Source of the DNA: a virus
IMG/VR virus record: IMGVR_UViG_3300046479_000008
Span: 1 to 63,767 of that record
DNA length: 63,767 nucleotides
Direction: 5' to 3' (one strand)
Numbering within the stretch: the first letter of the stretch is position 1; every line of letters begins with the position of its first letter. The translations under genes and the position numbers were made by a program. The notes below the pieces were generated by a model. It was not told where the DNA came from and searched no databases. It worked only from the letters and a program-made list of their open reading frames with translations. Positions 63,426 through 63,767 of the stretch are shown here, in pieces.

Positions 63426-63767
63426 TTAACGGTGAGAATAGGTAATGTGTTCCACGTTCTTCCAGTGATCCCCTTGCTCCAAGACACAACGGGAGCAATC
63501 CCATTCTGAGCAATGATATGCATAATGGAGGAGCCACTGCCCTTTATGGGCTTCCAGCCAGGGCTGGAGGAAGTCCTTGTGGACCGCCTGAGTGAGCTCT
63601 TCGAACTTGGCGTACCAGGCCCGGTAGGCATCAGCTTGGTTGCTGGGTGGTCGCTTCTTGTAGTGGGCCTGAACCCGCTTGCTCTTGGCAAGGAGATCAA
63701 AAGGGCAACCCTCGTCGGTGATGATCTTGGAGATGATCTGGGGGATCAGCTCATCGGAGATCTTGAG
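63426..63767 (-). CDS. probable SNSSSSSF-family protein, 5' end outside window
   Basis: The frame is open from the right edge to TAA at 63426, giving at least 113 residues. The end LEQGDHWKNVEHITYSHR matches that of the tagged 60825-61361 product and the region before it is similar in layout (DFLQPWLEAHKGQWLLHYAY). The N-terminus is beyond the window; if the relation holds it should carry the SNSSSSSF tag. The Cys cluster CSEWDCSRC is not shared. Confidence 0.65.
   Translation of the reverse strand, partial: LKISDELIPQIISKIITDEGCPFDLLAKSKRVQAHYKKRPPSNQADAYRAWYAKFEELTQAVHKDFLQPWLEAHKGQWLLHYAYHCSEWDCSRCVLEQGDHWKNVEHITYSHR

Overview
The window looks like part of the genome of a large tailed double-stranded DNA bacteriophage, probably a jumbo phage of a bacterial host. 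It has short tightly packed genes, mostly with ATGA or TAATG start/stop overlaps and AGGAG-type ribosome binding sites. It also has phage-type replication and nucleotide genes, homing endonucleases, a few tRNA genes, and many unrecognised small proteins. Nearly everything is on the minus strand, so transcription runs from high to low coordinates. Exceptions are four plus-strand islands: 22.08-22.82 kb, 32.18-32.96 kb, 36.65-37.49 kb and 47.31-48.06 kb. No capsid, tail, portal or terminase gene was recognised, so this is an early/replication/auxiliary region. The standard genetic code fits. The host cannot be named from sequence alone.

Layout in coordinate order. 0-2.6 kb: a cluster of small paralogues that begin with a motif like LTAKLLKRA. 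2.6-15.96 kb: a calcineurin-like phosphoesterase, NAD synthetase, a Thg1-like 3'-5' polymerase, a 44-residue CxxxCxxC mini-protein, RNase HII, an NAD-dependent DNA ligase split into two genes around a third gene, and dUTPase. 16-22 kb: a 757-residue acidic multi-segment protein, a GIY-YIG endonuclease and a membrane protein. 22.9-26 kb: VOC-like and SDR enzymes, a protein with a DUF6378-like C-terminus and a 2H phosphoesterase. 26.4-29 kb: a non-coding block with four palindromic repeats, tRNA-Lys, tRNA-Gly, tRNA-Thr and two proteins starting MK(I/T)R(N/S)GFVSNSSSSSF. 29-38.7 kb: two HAD phosphatases, an exonuclease, a GatB/YqeY-like protein, two papain-fold proteins, an ATP-grasp enzyme, a DNA methyltransferase, ThyX, HNH and an FAD-binding protein. 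38.7-53.5 kb: MazG, HD, Mre11/Rad50-like proteins, RecA-like recombinase, a RuvC-like nuclease, a probable ssDNA-binding protein, Nudix and an SNF2 helicase. 53.5-63.8 kb: ClpP, dCMP deaminase, LemA-like and membrane partner, a RelA/SpoT-type HD protein, SmpB, CoaD, an HTH protein and a receiver-like protein.

Three functional themes stand out. DNA metabolism: RecA-like, SNF2, Mre11/Rad50-like, RuvC-like, RNase HII, split ligase, dUTPase, ThyX, dCMP deaminase, MazG, Nudix. Cofactor supply: NadE and CoaD, with NadE making the substrate of the ligase. RNA and ribosome maintenance: Thg1-like, 2H phosphoesterase, PNK-type phosphatase, receiver-like protein, tRNAs and SmpB. The least described elements are two families defined by N-terminal tags (LTAKLLKRA and SNSSSSSF), both spread over distant loci, plus the split ligase, phage SmpB and the four-copy palindrome array. 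Several genes only make sense with non-ATG starts (GTG, TTG and probably ATT), noted gene by gene.
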